Notes: generated by a model not told the origin, from the sequence alone. A stretch of 64,000 nucleotides of DNA from an uncultured Bacteroidales bacterium (GCA_944320415.1 CALUHJ010000004.1:117102-181101), one strand, 5' to 3'. Numbered from the stretch's first letter, positions 34,699 through 46,089 are shown. A program made the numbers and translations.

Positions 34699-36684
34699 AT
34701 GATTGACAAGAAAACTATTATCGGATTGGTACTCATTTTCGGAGTTTTCAGTTTATGGATGTACATGACACAGCCCTCCGAGGAAGAAAAGGCCCAAATG
34801 CGACGCAAACAGGATTCCGCACTTACGGAACAGATAAAAAAACAGGACGAGACATATAAAAGGGAAAAAGCCGAGGCTGCAACTCTGTCAAATGCAAAAA
34901 AAGAGATTGAAACTCTCGTATCCCAGGCCAAAGGCAACGATTCTCTCAGCATGAATGCCATGAACAAGCTGAATGACCGTTACGGTGTATTTTCAGAAGC
35001 GGCACTGAACGAGAACAAAAGACTGACCGTGGAAAACGGACTGCTGAAAACCGACTTCTCCTCTTTGGGAGGAATGATAGAACAAGTTATCCTCAAAGAA
35101 TACAAGACATACAGTCAGGACAGCGTAAGATTCTTCGTAAAGGGAGGCAATACCTACGGCCTCAACCTCTCACTCGGTTCAAAAGTATTGAGAACCAATG
35201 AACTGAACTTTGAGATATTTGTCAATGACAAACCTCTTGCAGAAGAAAAAAACATAAAGGTGGGTACGGGTGATTCGGTTGTGGTTTCAATGAGACTGTA
35301 TACGAATCCGGACTCAACGACAAAGGACCGTTCCTATCTGGAATACAGATACACCGTAAGGGACAACGACTACCGCATAGGCTTTGCGATAATAACAAGC
35401 AACCTCAACAAAACCATAACCGATGGAAATGCACTGGAGTTCGTATGGAACGCAAAGCTTAGAATGAAGGAAAAGGACAGGCTGGTCGAGAACAAAAACA
35501 CATCCATATACTATCTGTTGCAGGACGAGGTGGAATACCTGAAGGAAAACGGAGCGGACGATACCAAGGAGGAAAACGGCATTCCAATCCATTGGATTTC
35601 GTTCAAGCAACAGTTCTTCTCCACTGCACTGATAGTAGAAAATGAAGACAGGTTCATATCCGCCACCATGAAAACCCAGACGGAAAGAACCACAAAGGAT
35701 GACTATTTGAGGACGATGGATGCCAACATAAGCATACCTTTCGACCATGACAAGAAATACTTCGAATATCCCATGAACTTTTTCTTCGGACCCAACAAGT
35801 ATTCCGTTGTGAGCGACTACGACATACAGATGGAAGAGATAATACCTTTGGGCTGGGGATTCTTTCTGTTGCAATGGCTCAACAGGTTCGTAATCATTCC
35901 GGTATTCGACTTCCTGCAACAGTTCGGTTGGAACATGGGAATAATAATCCTCATACTGACCATACTGGTCAAGATTGTCCTTTTCCCTCTTGCATACAAG
36001 TCTTATTCGTCCTCAGCCAAGATGAGGATAATTGCCCCTGAAGTACAGAAGATAAACGAGAAATATCCAAAGCAGGAACAGATGATGCAAAAGCAGCAGG
36101 CTGTGATGAACCTTTACAAAAGAGCCGGCATAAATCCTATGGCGGGCTGTCTGCCGATGCTTTTGCAGTTCCCTATACTGATTGCAATGTTCAGGTTCTT
36201 CCCCGCGTCAATAGAGTTGAGGCAACAGTCGTTCCTATGGGCTGACGACTTGTCAAGCTACGACTCCATATTGGACTTGCCATTCAACATTCCTTTCTAT
36301 GGTTCTCATGTATCACTGTTCTGTCTGCTAATGACAGTGGCACAATTGTTCTACACTAAGATAACCATGAAACAGCAGGCACAGACCAATTCAATGCCGG
36401 GCATGAAATTCATGATGTACTTCATGCCGGTAATGATGTTGTTCATTCTGAACAGTTTTTCGGCAGCATTGAACTATTACTATCTCATCTCTCTTTGCTT
36501 TACCTTCCTGCAAATGTTCATAATACAGAAATCGATAGACCCTGAAAAAGTACTCAAACGCCTTGAGGCCAACTCAAAAAAACCAATGAAGAAATCAAAA
36601 TGGCAACAGAGAATAGAAGCATTGGAAAAACAGAACCAGGCCATACTTGCGGAAAGAGCGAAACAAAAGAACAGAAGGAAATAA
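34699..36684 (+). CDS. yidC: Membrane protein insertase YidC
   Basis: Inserts and folds inner-membrane proteins, alone or with SecYEG. 661 aa fits the Gram-negative form: an N-terminal TM (about 5-18), a large periplasmic beta-domain (to about 370), and the conserved five-TM core from about 375. Core hallmarks are the cytoplasmic loop ILVKIVLFPLAYKSYSSSAKM with KINEKYP, and AGINPMAGCLPMLLQFPILIAMFRFF. A basic tail (KQKNRRK) ends the protein. The nhaD gene begins 39 bp later. Confidence 0.97.
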   Translation: MIDKKTIIGLVLIFGVFSLWMYMTQPSEEEKAQMRRKQDSALTEQIKKQDETYKREKAEAATLSNAKKEIETLVSQAKGNDSLSMNAMNKLNDRYGVFSEAALNENKRLTVENGLLKTDFSSLGGMIEQVILKEYKTYSQDSVRFFVKGGNTYGLNLSLGSKVLRTNELNFEIFVNDKPLAEEKNIKVGTGDSVVVSMRLYTNPDSTTKDRSYLEYRYTVRDNDYRIGFAIITSNLNKTITDGNALEFVWNAKLRMKEKDRLVENKNTSIYYLLQDEVEYLKENGADDTKEENGIPIHWISFKQQFFSTALIVENEDRFISATMKTQTERTTKDDYLRTMDANISIPFDHDKKYFEYPMNFFFGPNKYSVVSDYDIQMEEIIPLGWGFFLLQWLNRFVIIPVFDFLQQFGWNMGIIILILTILVKIVLFPLAYKSYSSSAKMRIIAPEVQKINEKYPKQEQMMQKQQAVMNLYKRAGINPMAGCLPMLLQFPILIAMFRFFPASIELRQQSFLWADDLSSYDSILDLPFNIPFYGSHVSLFCLLMTVAQLFYTKITMKQQAQTNSMPGMKFMMYFMPVMMLFILNSFSAALNYYYLISLCFTFLQMFIIQKSIDPEKVLKRLEANSKKPMKKSKWQQRIEALEKQNQAILAERAKQKNRRK

Positions 36685-36693
36685 CCAACAAAA

Positions 36694-36714
36694 ATTATTT
36701 ATAAACACTAAAAA
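36694..36714 (+). repeat. 21-bp leader repeat before nhaD copy 1
   Basis: This segment (starting ATTATTTATAAACAC) is identical to 39330-39350 and stands the same distance (10 bp) before the start codon in both nhaD copies. It marks the left edge of the duplicated unit. Confidence 0.85.
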
Positions 36715-36723
36715 TCAAATGTT

Positions 36724-38010
36724 ATGTATTTTGGATTGATGATTATTATCTTTATCGTGGGCTATGCCATGATAGCCCTGGAACATCCGTTGAAGATAAA
36801 CAAGTCTGCAACGGCTCTATTGCTTGCGGCTGTCATCTGGGCCGTATATGCACTCATGGGACCCGGCTTCGACCACGAAAGCCTTATTGGCCATTTGGGT
36901 GAAACGGCTGAAATTCTTTTCTTCCTTTTGGGTGCTATGACCATAGTGGAGATTGTCGACAGACACGACGGATTCTCCATAATAACGGACAGGATAACAA
37001 CTACGAACAAGAAAAAACTGCTCTGGATTATAAGTATTCTTACTTTCTTCATGTCTTCCGTTCTGGACAATCTTACAACGGCCATAGTAATATGCGCATT
37101 GTTGAGAAAACTGATTCAGGACCAGAAGACACGCTGGTTCTTCTGCGGTATGGTCATATTGGCGGCAAATGCAGGCGGTTCGTGGTCTCCTATAGGCGAC
37201 GTGACCACCATAATGCTTTGGATAAAAGGAAACATAACCGCAGGAAAGATAATATTGGAAACATTCCTGCCTGCATTGATTTCATTGCTTGTTCCGGTTG
37301 CTGCAATCAGTTTGTCAATGAAAGGAAACGTTGAAAGACCAAAGCAAAACGATGAAGCCACCGTTTCAAGCATTTCAAGGAAACAAAGCAAGATTATACT
37401 CTGCATGGGAGTGGGTCTGTTGCTGTTCGTACCTGTATTCAAAACCATTACACATCTTCCTCCTTATCTGGGCATCCTTCTGGGTTTGGGTATTTTGTGG
37501 GTAACAACCGAAATAATGCACAAGAACAGGCCTGAAATATATTCACGCCTGAACGTAACATCAATAATACAAAGAGTAGACACCCCTTCCGTCCTATTCT
37601 TCCTCGGAATCCTTATGGCCGTAAGCTGTCTGAACGAGGCCGGACATCTGAAACTGTTAGCCGAATCCTTGGACAAACTGGGTAACGTATATGTGATAAA
37701 TCTGATTATAGGAGTACTTTCCTCAGTCATAGACAACGTTCCTTTGGTTGCGGCTGCCATGGGCATGTATCCGATAGAAGCCGTAGGTCATTTTGCTGTT
37801 GACGGTGCTTTCTGGGAAGGCCTTGCATACTGTGCAGGTACGGGAGGCAGCCTGTTAATCATCGGTTCTGCAGCAGGTGTTGCCGTTATGGGAATGGAGA
37901 AAATAGACTTCATCTGGTACTTGAAAAAGATAACGCTTTGGGCATTGCTCGGATATCTTGCCGGTGCAGGCATGTTCTATTTGATGTCCGCATTCGTTTT
38001 CCATACCTAA
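36724..38010 (+). CDS. nhaD: NhaD-type Na+/H+ antiporter, copy 1
   Basis: A 428-aa membrane antiporter of the NhaD/ArsB-like ion transporter superfamily, exchanging cytoplasmic Na+ (or Li+) for H+. About 11-12 TM helices are visible. Family motifs include SSVLDNLTTAIV at about 111-122 and GVLSSVIDNVPLVAAAMGMYP in the C-terminal half, the two inverted-repeat signatures. Residues 1-152 are identical to copy 2 at 39360; differences cluster at 153-219 and at the C-terminus. It follows yidC by 39 bp and precedes the hydrolase by 7 bp. Confidence 0.93.
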   Translation: MYFGLMIIIFIVGYAMIALEHPLKINKSATALLLAAVIWAVYALMGPGFDHESLIGHLGETAEILFFLLGAMTIVEIVDRHDGFSIITDRITTTNKKKLLWIISILTFFMSSVLDNLTTAIVICALLRKLIQDQKTRWFFCGMVILAANAGGSWSPIGDVTTIMLWIKGNITAGKIILETFLPALISLLVPVAAISLSMKGNVERPKQNDEATVSSISRKQSKIILCMGVGLLLFVPVFKTITHLPPYLGILLGLGILWVTTEIMHKNRPEIYSRLNVTSIIQRVDTPSVLFFLGILMAVSCLNEAGHLKLLAESLDKLGNVYVINLIIGVLSSVIDNVPLVAAAMGMYPIEAVGHFAVDGAFWEGLAYCAGTGGSLLIIGSAAGVAVMGMEKIDFIWYLKKITLWALLGYLAGAGMFYLMSAFVFHT

Positions 38011-38017
38011 AAATTTC

Positions 38018-39283
38018 ATGAAATCAAACAAACGATTCTTCATTGTTCTTTTTTGTCTTTTCAGTATTCCCTGCCTTGCCCAAAACAGGGAATACTGGGA
38101 GGCGGAACTGAACACCGGTGTTGCATCTTTGCCCCTTACTTTGGAAATAATCCATGCCGAAGACACCACCGGCATATTCGGCTCTCCTGCACAGACGGAA
38201 GAACGATTCAACTGTTCGAAGATAAGATGGAGAAACGATTCCCTGCTTTTCTCGGTACGTAATCTGGGCGTGGTATTCAGAGGAGCATTGTCCGAAAGTC
38301 GTGACAGCGTAAACGGCATGTTCAATCAGGGGCTGCTCCGTGTGCCATTGACATTTGTAAAAGTAAAGCGGTTGCAACAAGTAAACAGACCGCAAACACC
38401 CGACAGCAATGTAAGCTATATACAAGAGGAAGTCTCTTTCAGAACTCCGGGAGTAAACTACACCTTCAACGGAACGCTTACCTATCCTGACAAAAGCAAA
38501 CGATACCCAGTATGCATAATGATAACGGGGTCGGGACTGCAAAACAGGGATGAAGAAATATTCCAACACAAACCTTTTGCCGTCATTGCCGACCATTTGG
38601 CAAAAAAAGGCATAGCCGTCTTGAGATACGACGACAGAGGCTACGGTTCAAAGGATGCGGCATTGTTCAACGCAACGACTCTCGACTATGCACAGGATGT
38701 AATGTCGGCCGTGGAGTTTCTGAAAACGCATCCTAATATAGACACTGCAATGATAGGCCTTATAGGTCACAGCGAAGGAGGGTTGATTGCCCCTATAGTA
38801 GCCTCGGAAAGGAAGGACATAGCATTCATCATTCTTCTTGCCGGACCGGGAGTGAAAGGTATGGATGTACTGATAGAACAGAACAAGGCCATATTGTCCG
38901 AAATGAATTACTCGCAGGATGATATCGACAAACAGTTGGAAATGCTGAAAAACAGAAGTCATGAATCGATGAACACCCCTTGGATGAGTTGTTTTCTTGA
39001 CTTGGATCCACAGCCCTACCTCAGCAGACTGACCATTCCGGTATTGGCACTGAACGGCACTAAGGATTTGCAGGTATTGTCCAAACAGAACCTGCCGGCA
39101 ATAGAAGAAGCTCTGAAAAAAGCAGGAAACAAAAAATATTCCGTCATGGAAATGGAAGGTCTTAACCATCTTTTCCAGCAATGCGATACTGGCCTTGTCG
39201 ATGAATACTATACGATAGAACAGACAATATCGCCAAAGGTATTGGATATAATTACACAATTCATACTTGAACAAAGCAACTGA
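38018..39283 (+). CDS. Exported alpha/beta hydrolase
   Basis: A 421-aa secreted serine hydrolase. The signal peptide ends SIPCLAQ (residue 22). A beta-rich N-terminal domain (about 25-130) precedes the alpha/beta hydrolase fold, with oxyanion strand VCIMITGSG at about 165-173, the nucleophile elbow GHSEGG (S252), and later D and H residues (LNGTKDLQ, EGLNHLFQ) in position for a triad. Family members act as esterases or peptidases on unknown substrates. It lies between the two nhaD copies and 7 bp after copy 1. Confidence 0.85.
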   Translation: MKSNKRFFIVLFCLFSIPCLAQNREYWEAELNTGVASLPLTLEIIHAEDTTGIFGSPAQTEERFNCSKIRWRNDSLLFSVRNLGVVFRGALSESRDSVNGMFNQGLLRVPLTFVKVKRLQQVNRPQTPDSNVSYIQEEVSFRTPGVNYTFNGTLTYPDKSKRYPVCIMITGSGLQNRDEEIFQHKPFAVIADHLAKKGIAVLRYDDRGYGSKDAALFNATTLDYAQDVMSAVEFLKTHPNIDTAMIGLIGHSEGGLIAPIVASERKDIAFIILLAGPGVKGMDVLIEQNKAILSEMNYSQDDIDKQLEMLKNRSHESMNTPWMSCFLDLDPQPYLSRLTIPVLALNGTKDLQVLSKQNLPAIEEALKKAGNKKYSVMEMEGLNHLFQQCDTGLVDEYYTIEQTISPKVLDIITQFILEQSN

Positions 39284-39329
39284 AAAATCGTCGGCATATA
39301 GCGCAGAAATAAACAAGAAGAAAAAGGAA

Positions 39330-39350
39330 ATTATTTATAAACACTAAAAA
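39330..39350 (+). repeat. 21-bp leader repeat before nhaD copy 2
   Basis: Identical to 36694-36714; offset between copies is 2636 bp, the same as between the two start codons. Confidence 0.85.
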
Positions 39351-39359
39351 CAGAAGATT

Positions 39360-40646
39360 ATGTATTTCGGTTTGATGATTATTATCTTTATCGTAGGCTA
39401 TGCCATGATAGCCCTGGAACATCCATTGAAAATAAACAAGTCTGCAACGGCCTTATTGCTTGCAGCTGTCATCTGGGCAGTATATGCACTAATGGGACCG
39501 GGATTTGACCACGAAAGTCTTATAGGTCATTTGGGTGAAACGGCTGAAATTCTTTTCTTCCTTTTGGGTGCTATGACCATAGTGGAGATTGTAGACAGAC
39601 ACGACGGATTCTCCATAATAACGGACAGGATAACAACTACAAACAAGAAAAAACTGCTATGGATTATAAGTATTCTTACTTTCTTCATGTCTTCCGTTCT
39701 GGACAATCTTACAACGGCCATAGTAATATGCGCATTGTTGAGAAAACTGATTCAGGACCAGAAGACACGCTGGTTCTTCTGCGGTATGGTCATCTTGGCG
39801 GCAAATGCTGGTGGCGCATGGTCTCCTTTAGGTGACGTGACTACCATAATGCTTTGGATAAAAGGCAACATAACCGCCGTAAAGATAATATTGGAAACAT
39901 TCCTGCCCGCATTGGTATCAATGCTCGTTCCGCTTGCAATCATCAGTTTCACAATGAAAGGAAACGTTGAAAGGCCAAAGCAAAACGACGAGGCTGCCGT
40001 TTCAAGCATTTCAAAGAAACAAAGCAAGATTATACTCTGCATGGGAGTAGGTCTGTTGTTGTTCGTACCGGTATTCAAAACCATTACACATCTTCCTCCT
40101 TATCTGGGCATCCTTCTGGGCTTGGGTATTTTGTGGGTTACAACCGAAATAATGCACAAGAACAGGCCTGAAATATATTCACGCCTGAACGTAACCTCAA
40201 TAATACAAAGAGTAGACACCCCTTCCGTTCTCTTCTTCCTCGGAATCCTTATGGCCGTAAGCTGTCTGAACGAGGCCGGACATCTGAAACTGTTAGCCGA
40301 ATCCTTGGACAAACTGGGCAACGTATATGTGATAAATCTGATTATAGGAGTTCTTTCTTCAGTCATAGACAACGTCCCTTTGGTTGCAGCCGCCATGGGC
40401 ATGTACCCGATAGAAGCCGTAGGTCATTTTGCTGTTGACGGTGCTTTCTGGGAAGGTCTTGCATACTGTGCAGGTACGGGAGGCAGCCTGTTAATCATCG
40501 GTTCTGCCGCAGGTGTCGCAATTATGGGAATGGAGAAAATAGACTTCATCTGGTACTTGAAAAAGATAACGCTTTGGGCTTTGCTCGGATACCTTGCCGG
40601 TGCCGGTGTGTTCTATCTTATGTCATCATTCATACTTCACACCTAA
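39360..40646 (+). CDS. nhaD: NhaD-type Na+/H+ antiporter, copy 2
   Basis: A 428-aa paralogue of the gene at 36724; I count about 16 amino-acid differences, so about 96% identity. Eleven lie between residues 153 and 219 (for example S153A, I157L, G174V, V192L, A194I), one is V to I further on, and four are near the C-terminus. Inverted signatures SSVLDNLTTAIV and GVLSSVIDNVPLVAAAMGMYP are unchanged, so it should be active. comF follows after 53 bp. Confidence 0.93.
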   Translation: MYFGLMIIIFIVGYAMIALEHPLKINKSATALLLAAVIWAVYALMGPGFDHESLIGHLGETAEILFFLLGAMTIVEIVDRHDGFSIITDRITTTNKKKLLWIISILTFFMSSVLDNLTTAIVICALLRKLIQDQKTRWFFCGMVILAANAGGAWSPLGDVTTIMLWIKGNITAVKIILETFLPALVSMLVPLAIISFTMKGNVERPKQNDEAAVSSISKKQSKIILCMGVGLLLFVPVFKTITHLPPYLGILLGLGILWVTTEIMHKNRPEIYSRLNVTSIIQRVDTPSVLFFLGILMAVSCLNEAGHLKLLAESLDKLGNVYVINLIIGVLSSVIDNVPLVAAAMGMYPIEAVGHFAVDGAFWEGLAYCAGTGGSLLIIGSAAGVAIMGMEKIDFIWYLKKITLWALLGYLAGAGVFYLMSSFILHT

Positions 40647-40699
40647 ACAAAACGTTCTTAATCATTCAGTAAGACAAGAAATACTTTCATTGCCAAAAC

Positions 40700-41347
40700 A
40701 TGTTGCTCGAGCTTCTTTTCCCGAGACGGTGTCTTTTTTGCGGCAGAGTGCTGGCAAGCGGAGAAAAGGACCTGTGTCTGCCATGCATGGTCGGACAACG
40801 ATACAACAATTCACTCATTGAAAAGTATGACTATCTGATAACTGAAATGCCTTACGAACACCTTGACATATTCCTCAACTATAACAAATGCAAGGAAGCA
40901 ATAATAAACTTCAAATACCGACAAAACATTTACAGCGGCAGAAAACTGGGCGGAATGTGGGCCAGACACCTTGAATCAATGGAGTGGATGAAAGACATAG
41001 ATGCCATCGTTCCCGTTCCACTGCATTGGAGGAAACTGCTGAAAAGAGGATTCAACCAAAGCGAATACCTCGGCAGAATATTGTCCAAACAAACGGGGAA
41101 ACCGCTTGTGACAAATGCCATCAGAAGACATGTAAACAACAATCCTCAAGTGGAAAGCGACAACCGTTGGGACAATGTGGAGGGCATATTTTCGGCAAAA
41201 GATCTGTCCCTTATTGCAAACAAGCACATACTCATTGTGGACGATGTAATAACCACATCCGCAACGATAAACAACCTGTTGAAAGTAATAAAGAAGGCCA
41301 AAAACACGAAAGTGTCCCTGGCCTTCCTGTCTTCCAATATGCCTTAA
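40700..41347 (+). CDS. comF: ComF family phosphoribosyltransferase-like protein
   Basis: A 215-aa protein of the ComF/GntX family. An N-terminal zinc ribbon (C11, C14, C26, C29) is followed by a PRTase domain with VPVPLHWRKLLKRGFNQSEYL and the PRPP-binding loop ILIVDDVITTSAT at about 177-189. ComF helps DNA uptake in naturally competent bacteria, but homologues are universal and no competence genes are adjacent. It converges with the stringent-response gene, leaving 4 bp between stops. Confidence 0.93.
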   Translation: MLLELLFPRRCLFCGRVLASGEKDLCLPCMVGQRYNNSLIEKYDYLITEMPYEHLDIFLNYNKCKEAIINFKYRQNIYSGRKLGGMWARHLESMEWMKDIDAIVPVPLHWRKLLKRGFNQSEYLGRILSKQTGKPLVTNAIRRHVNNNPQVESDNRWDNVEGIFSAKDLSLIANKHILIVDDVITTSATINNLLKVIKKAKNTKVSLAFLSSNMP

Positions 41348-41351
41348 GGGT

Positions 41352-43580
41352 TTACACTCTGAAGACCTTTTCTATACCGTCAACCTTCCTGATGTTTTCA
41401 ATAAGACGGTTCAGATGCTCCGCATCCGAAATATAAACCATCATCCTGCCCTCAAAAACCCCCTCACTGCTCTCCATAACCAAACCTCTTATGTTGATAT
41501 TCCATGCCTCGGAAATCACCCTGGTCAAATCGTGCAACAATCCCCTTCGGTCTATGCCTATCATCTTTATGCCTGCCAAAAAAGTAATCTTCTCGTTTTC
41601 CCTCCACTTGGCCTTGACGATACGGTTGCCGAACTTGCTCATTTCATCCACCGCATGCTTGCAGTTCGTACGGTGAACCTCTATGCAATCCTCCCTTATC
41701 AGCCCTATTATGTCATCTCCGGGCAAAGGATTGCAGCATTTGGCGGTAATATAAGGCAGATTTTCGGCATCCTTGCCTATAAGTACATTTTCAGGATTGT
41801 GTCTGGCCTGCTCAAGTATTTCCTGTTTAAGAGTCTTCTCCTCCTTACCCTTTTTCTTTGGCGTAAACGGATTGCGCAGAAACATCCACATGGAGCTTTT
41901 GGATGACTTCTCAAAACATCGTCTTACATCCGCCTCGGACACTTTCTCTTCGTAAACACTGTAAAAAAAGTCTATCTGATTGTTTATGTTCACAAAGTGT
42001 CTCAATCTCTCCACATTGTTCTCGTTGTACTCTATGTTATACGATTTGAACAAGCCCTGCAACTTCTCAATCCCCGAAGCCTGAAATCCCTTGCGATAAT
42101 CCTTAAGATAATTCTTTATCTCGGCCGACGCCTTTGAACTCTTTACGAAAGACAGCCATTCCTGCTTCGGTTTAACTATCTTGGAGGTTATGATCTCAAC
42201 CTGGTCGCTTGCCCTAAGTTTGTAGTCAATAGGAACAACCTTGTAGTTCACCTTGGCTCCCATACATCTGTTGCCAAGTTCGGTATGAACATTATAGGCA
42301 AAATCCAATACGGTTGCACCGACCGGAAGATTGATTGCCTTACCCTTTGGAGTAAATACCGTAATCTGGTCGGTAACCGCATTCAACTTGAAGTCGTTCA
42401 CAAAGTCAACGGCATTGGACGCATCGTTGTCCAACAGTTCCCTGACCTGCGAAAGCCATGAATCCAGACTGTCATCCAGTTCACCCTCTTCCACCTCCTT
42501 GTATTTGTAATGTGCCGCCAGACCTTTCTCTGCTATCTCATCCATCCTCGTACTGCGTATCTGCACTTCCACCCACTTGCCCTGATTGCTCATAACCGTG
42601 CAGTGCAATGCCTCGTAACCGTTGCTCTTGGGATTGGTCAGCCAGTCCCTGAAACGGTCCCTGCGCTGCTGGTACATGGAACTTATGATGGAATAAACCG
42701 AGAAACAAGCCTCTTTCTCTACCTCCGGACCGACATCAAGTATTATCCTTATGGCAAAGATATCGTATATCTCCTCAAACCTCACAGCCTTTTTCTCTAT
42801 CTTGTTCAATATGGAGGTTATGGACTTGACCCGACCCGACAGTGTGAACCTGTACCCCCTTTCTTCCAACTGTCGTTTTATCGGTTCGGCAAACGCCTTG
42901 ATAAAATCGTTCCTTTCCTTTTCAGTATCCTTAAGTCTAGAAGATATGTCCTGATACCCTTTAGGATTAAGATACTTCGTTGCAAGGTCCTCCAGTTCGC
43001 TCTTTATCTTGTACAGTCCGAGACGATGCGCCAAAGGAACATACAGTTGCTGGGTCTCGGAAGCTATTTTCAGTTGTTTGTGCTCCGGCATTGAATCCAA
43101 TGTACGCATATTGTGCAGACGGTCACACAATTTTAGCAATATGACCCTCACATCGTCACCCATGGCCGTCAGCAACTTCTTGAAATTTTCCGACTGTATG
43201 GAATTGGTCGCATAGTCAAACACACCCTCTATCTTGGTCAGTCCGTCTATTATCTGTGCAACCTTGGAGTCAAATATGTTTTCAATGTCCTCTATTGTGT
43301 ACTCGGTATCCTCCACCACATCGTGCAACAAGGCACAGACAACGGCCGTCGGTCCCAATCCGAGGTCCTCCGAGGCAATCCTTGCAACCTCCAAAGGGTG
43401 ATATATATAGGGTTCGCCCGTTTTACGTCTCACTCCGTAATGCGCATTCATCGCCACGGTAAACGCTTTCCTTATCTGACGTTTCTCCTCCTTTTTGGCC
43501 GTTGAAGAAACCACAGTGATTATGTGTTTGTATCTTCTCAATATCTCGGACCTTTCGGCCTCAGGGTCTATAATGTACAT
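41352..43580 (-). CDS. relA: Bifunctional (p)ppGpp synthetase/hydrolase (RSH)
   Basis: A long RSH enzyme of 742 aa controlling the stringent response. The hydrolase HD domain is intact (H61, H86-D87, E90-D91 in ALLHDVVEDTEYT). The synthetase domain carries RFRDWLTNPKSNGYEALHCTVM and VQIRSTRMDEIAEKGLAAHYKYK. A TGS domain (ITVFTPKGKAINLPVGATVLDFAY) and a C-terminal ACT domain follow. Both activities are therefore expected; the gene could equally be called rsh or spoT. It lies 3 bp after tadA on the same strand and converges with comF. Confidence 0.95.
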   Translation of the reverse strand: MYIIDPEAERSEILRRYKHIITVVSSTAKKEEKRQIRKAFTVAMNAHYGVRRKTGEPYIYHPLEVARIASEDLGLGPTAVVCALLHDVVEDTEYTIEDIENIFDSKVAQIIDGLTKIEGVFDYATNSIQSENFKKLLTAMGDDVRVILLKLCDRLHNMRTLDSMPEHKQLKIASETQQLYVPLAHRLGLYKIKSELEDLATKYLNPKGYQDISSRLKDTEKERNDFIKAFAEPIKRQLEERGYRFTLSGRVKSITSILNKIEKKAVRFEEIYDIFAIRIILDVGPEVEKEACFSVYSIISSMYQQRRDRFRDWLTNPKSNGYEALHCTVMSNQGKWVEVQIRSTRMDEIAEKGLAAHYKYKEVEEGELDDSLDSWLSQVRELLDNDASNAVDFVNDFKLNAVTDQITVFTPKGKAINLPVGATVLDFAYNVHTELGNRCMGAKVNYKVVPIDYKLRASDQVEIITSKIVKPKQEWLSFVKSSKASAEIKNYLKDYRKGFQASGIEKLQGLFKSYNIEYNENNVERLRHFVNINNQIDFFYSVYEEKVSEADVRRCFEKSSKSSMWMFLRNPFTPKKKGKEEKTLKQEILEQARHNPENVLIGKDAENLPYITAKCCNPLPGDDIIGLIREDCIEVHRTNCKHAVDEMSKFGNRIVKAKWRENEKITFLAGIKMIGIDRRGLLHDLTRVISEAWNINIRGLVMESSEGVFEGRMMVYISDAEHLNRLIENIRKVDGIEKVFRV

Positions 43581-43583
43581 GTT

Positions 43584-44033
43584 CTATTTCCTCCTTTCCT
43601 TGAAAAAGGCCTTTATTATTTCCGAGCATTCCTTTTCTTTTACGCCCGAAACTATTTGCGTTTTAGGGTGATACAGATTCCTGTCCACAAGCGAGGCTCC
43701 CCTCTTTTCGTCCTTTGCCCCATAAACCACCTTGCCTATCTGCGACCAGAACAAGGCTCCGGCACACATCACACAGGGTTCCAAGGTCACATACATAGTG
43801 CAGTCCGTCAGATATTTGCCGCCAAGAAACTCTGTGGCACAGGTTATGGCCTGCATTTCGGCATGAGCCGTAGGGTCATTGAGTCTTTGTGTCAGATTGT
43901 GAGTCCTGGCTATTATCCTGTTGCCGCACACAACAACTGCTCCTACCGGTATTTCGCCCTCAAGACCGGCAGAACGCGCCTCCTCCAAAGCCATGGACAT
44001 GAAATACTCGTCGTCATAATCCAATACTTCCAT
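43584..44033 (-). CDS. tadA: tRNA-specific adenosine deaminase
   Basis: Deaminates A34 to inosine in the anticodon of tRNA-Arg(ACG). 149 aa. The zinc/catalytic residues are H57 and E59 in THAEMQAI and C87/C90 in PCVMCAGAL. DPTAHAEMQAI and AKDEKRGAS favour TadA over a nucleoside or guanine deaminase. It is the first gene of the tadA-relA pair. Confidence 0.93.
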   Translation of the reverse strand: MEVLDYDDEYFMSMALEEARSAGLEGEIPVGAVVVCGNRIIARTHNLTQRLNDPTAHAEMQAITCATEFLGGKYLTDCTMYVTLEPCVMCAGALFWSQIGKVVYGAKDEKRGASLVDRNLYHPKTQIVSGVKEKECSEIIKAFFKERRK

Positions 44034-44056
44034 ATACTACGCATGTTTTCAATGTA

Positions 44057-44064
44057 CAAAGATA
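44057..44064 (-). promoter_or_regulatory. -7 box for tadA-relA
   Basis: Minus strand reads TATCTTTG, matching TAnnTTTG, 23 bp before ATG 44033. Confidence 0.65.
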
Positions 44065-44293
44065 GGAATAATTATTCTGTTTCGGAAGCATGCCGACCCA
44101 ATCTTTATTCCACGAAAACGGAATCAGAAAAGGAAAATCCCAAACCTTATTTCATTTTCTCCAAATCCCGTTTCATTCGCAAGACTAAAGTTTTTATATT
44201 TTTAAGATTAGATAAACAATTGATTTAGTGAATTATAAGGCATCATGAATAGAAATATGCCGTTTCCTTTTGTTTTTTATCGATTAAAAAGCG
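44065..44293. other. Divergent intergenic gap between tadA and atpD
   Basis: The whole tadA-atpD gap is about 300 bp. Besides the two promoters it contains only AT-rich sequence with a short inverted pair ATTCC/GGAAT near 44109-44126. No gene or RNA is recognised. Confidence 0.5.
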
Positions 44294-44301
44294 TATATTC
44301 G
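44294..44301 (+). promoter_or_regulatory. Probable -7 box for atpDC
   Basis: TATATTCG differs from TAnnTTTG by one base (C for T). It stands 31 bp before the atpD ATG and is the best match in the gap. Confidence 0.45.
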
Positions 44302-44326
44302 CAACTCGAATCTAAGTAATACATGA

Positions 44327-45852
<1,526 letters not shown>

Positions 45853-45853
<1 letters not shown>

Positions 45854-46089
45854 TGAATCTGAACATAATAACACCGGAAGAAACCTTGTATGAGGGCGAA
45901 GTGACCTCGGTACAGCTTCAGGGAACGGACGGAAAGTTCCAGTTGCTTAACAATCATGCACCCTTGATTTCAGCCTTGGCTGAAGGGGAAATAAGAATTG
46001 TTGACAAGGACGGCAAGAAATTGACCTTCAGAATCAAGGGAGGCTTGGTGGAATTGGCCAAGAACAGGATTCAGATTCTGGCGCAATAG
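45853..46089 (+). CDS. atpC: F-type ATP synthase subunit epsilon, short form
   Basis: A 78-aa epsilon subunit with only the N-terminal beta-sandwich (NIITPEETLYEGEVTSVQLQG, then LLNNHAPLISALAEGEI). The C-terminal helical hairpin that inhibits the enzyme in E. coli (about 138 aa) is absent, usual in Bacteroidota. The start ATG overlaps the atpD stop by one base (TAATG). Its 3' end overlaps the antisense CWC gene by 56 bp. Confidence 0.92.

Noticed and set aside
36694..40646. nhaD copies as ends of a composite transposon
   Set aside because: They are direct coding duplicates; no transposase, terminal inverted repeats or target duplications were seen.
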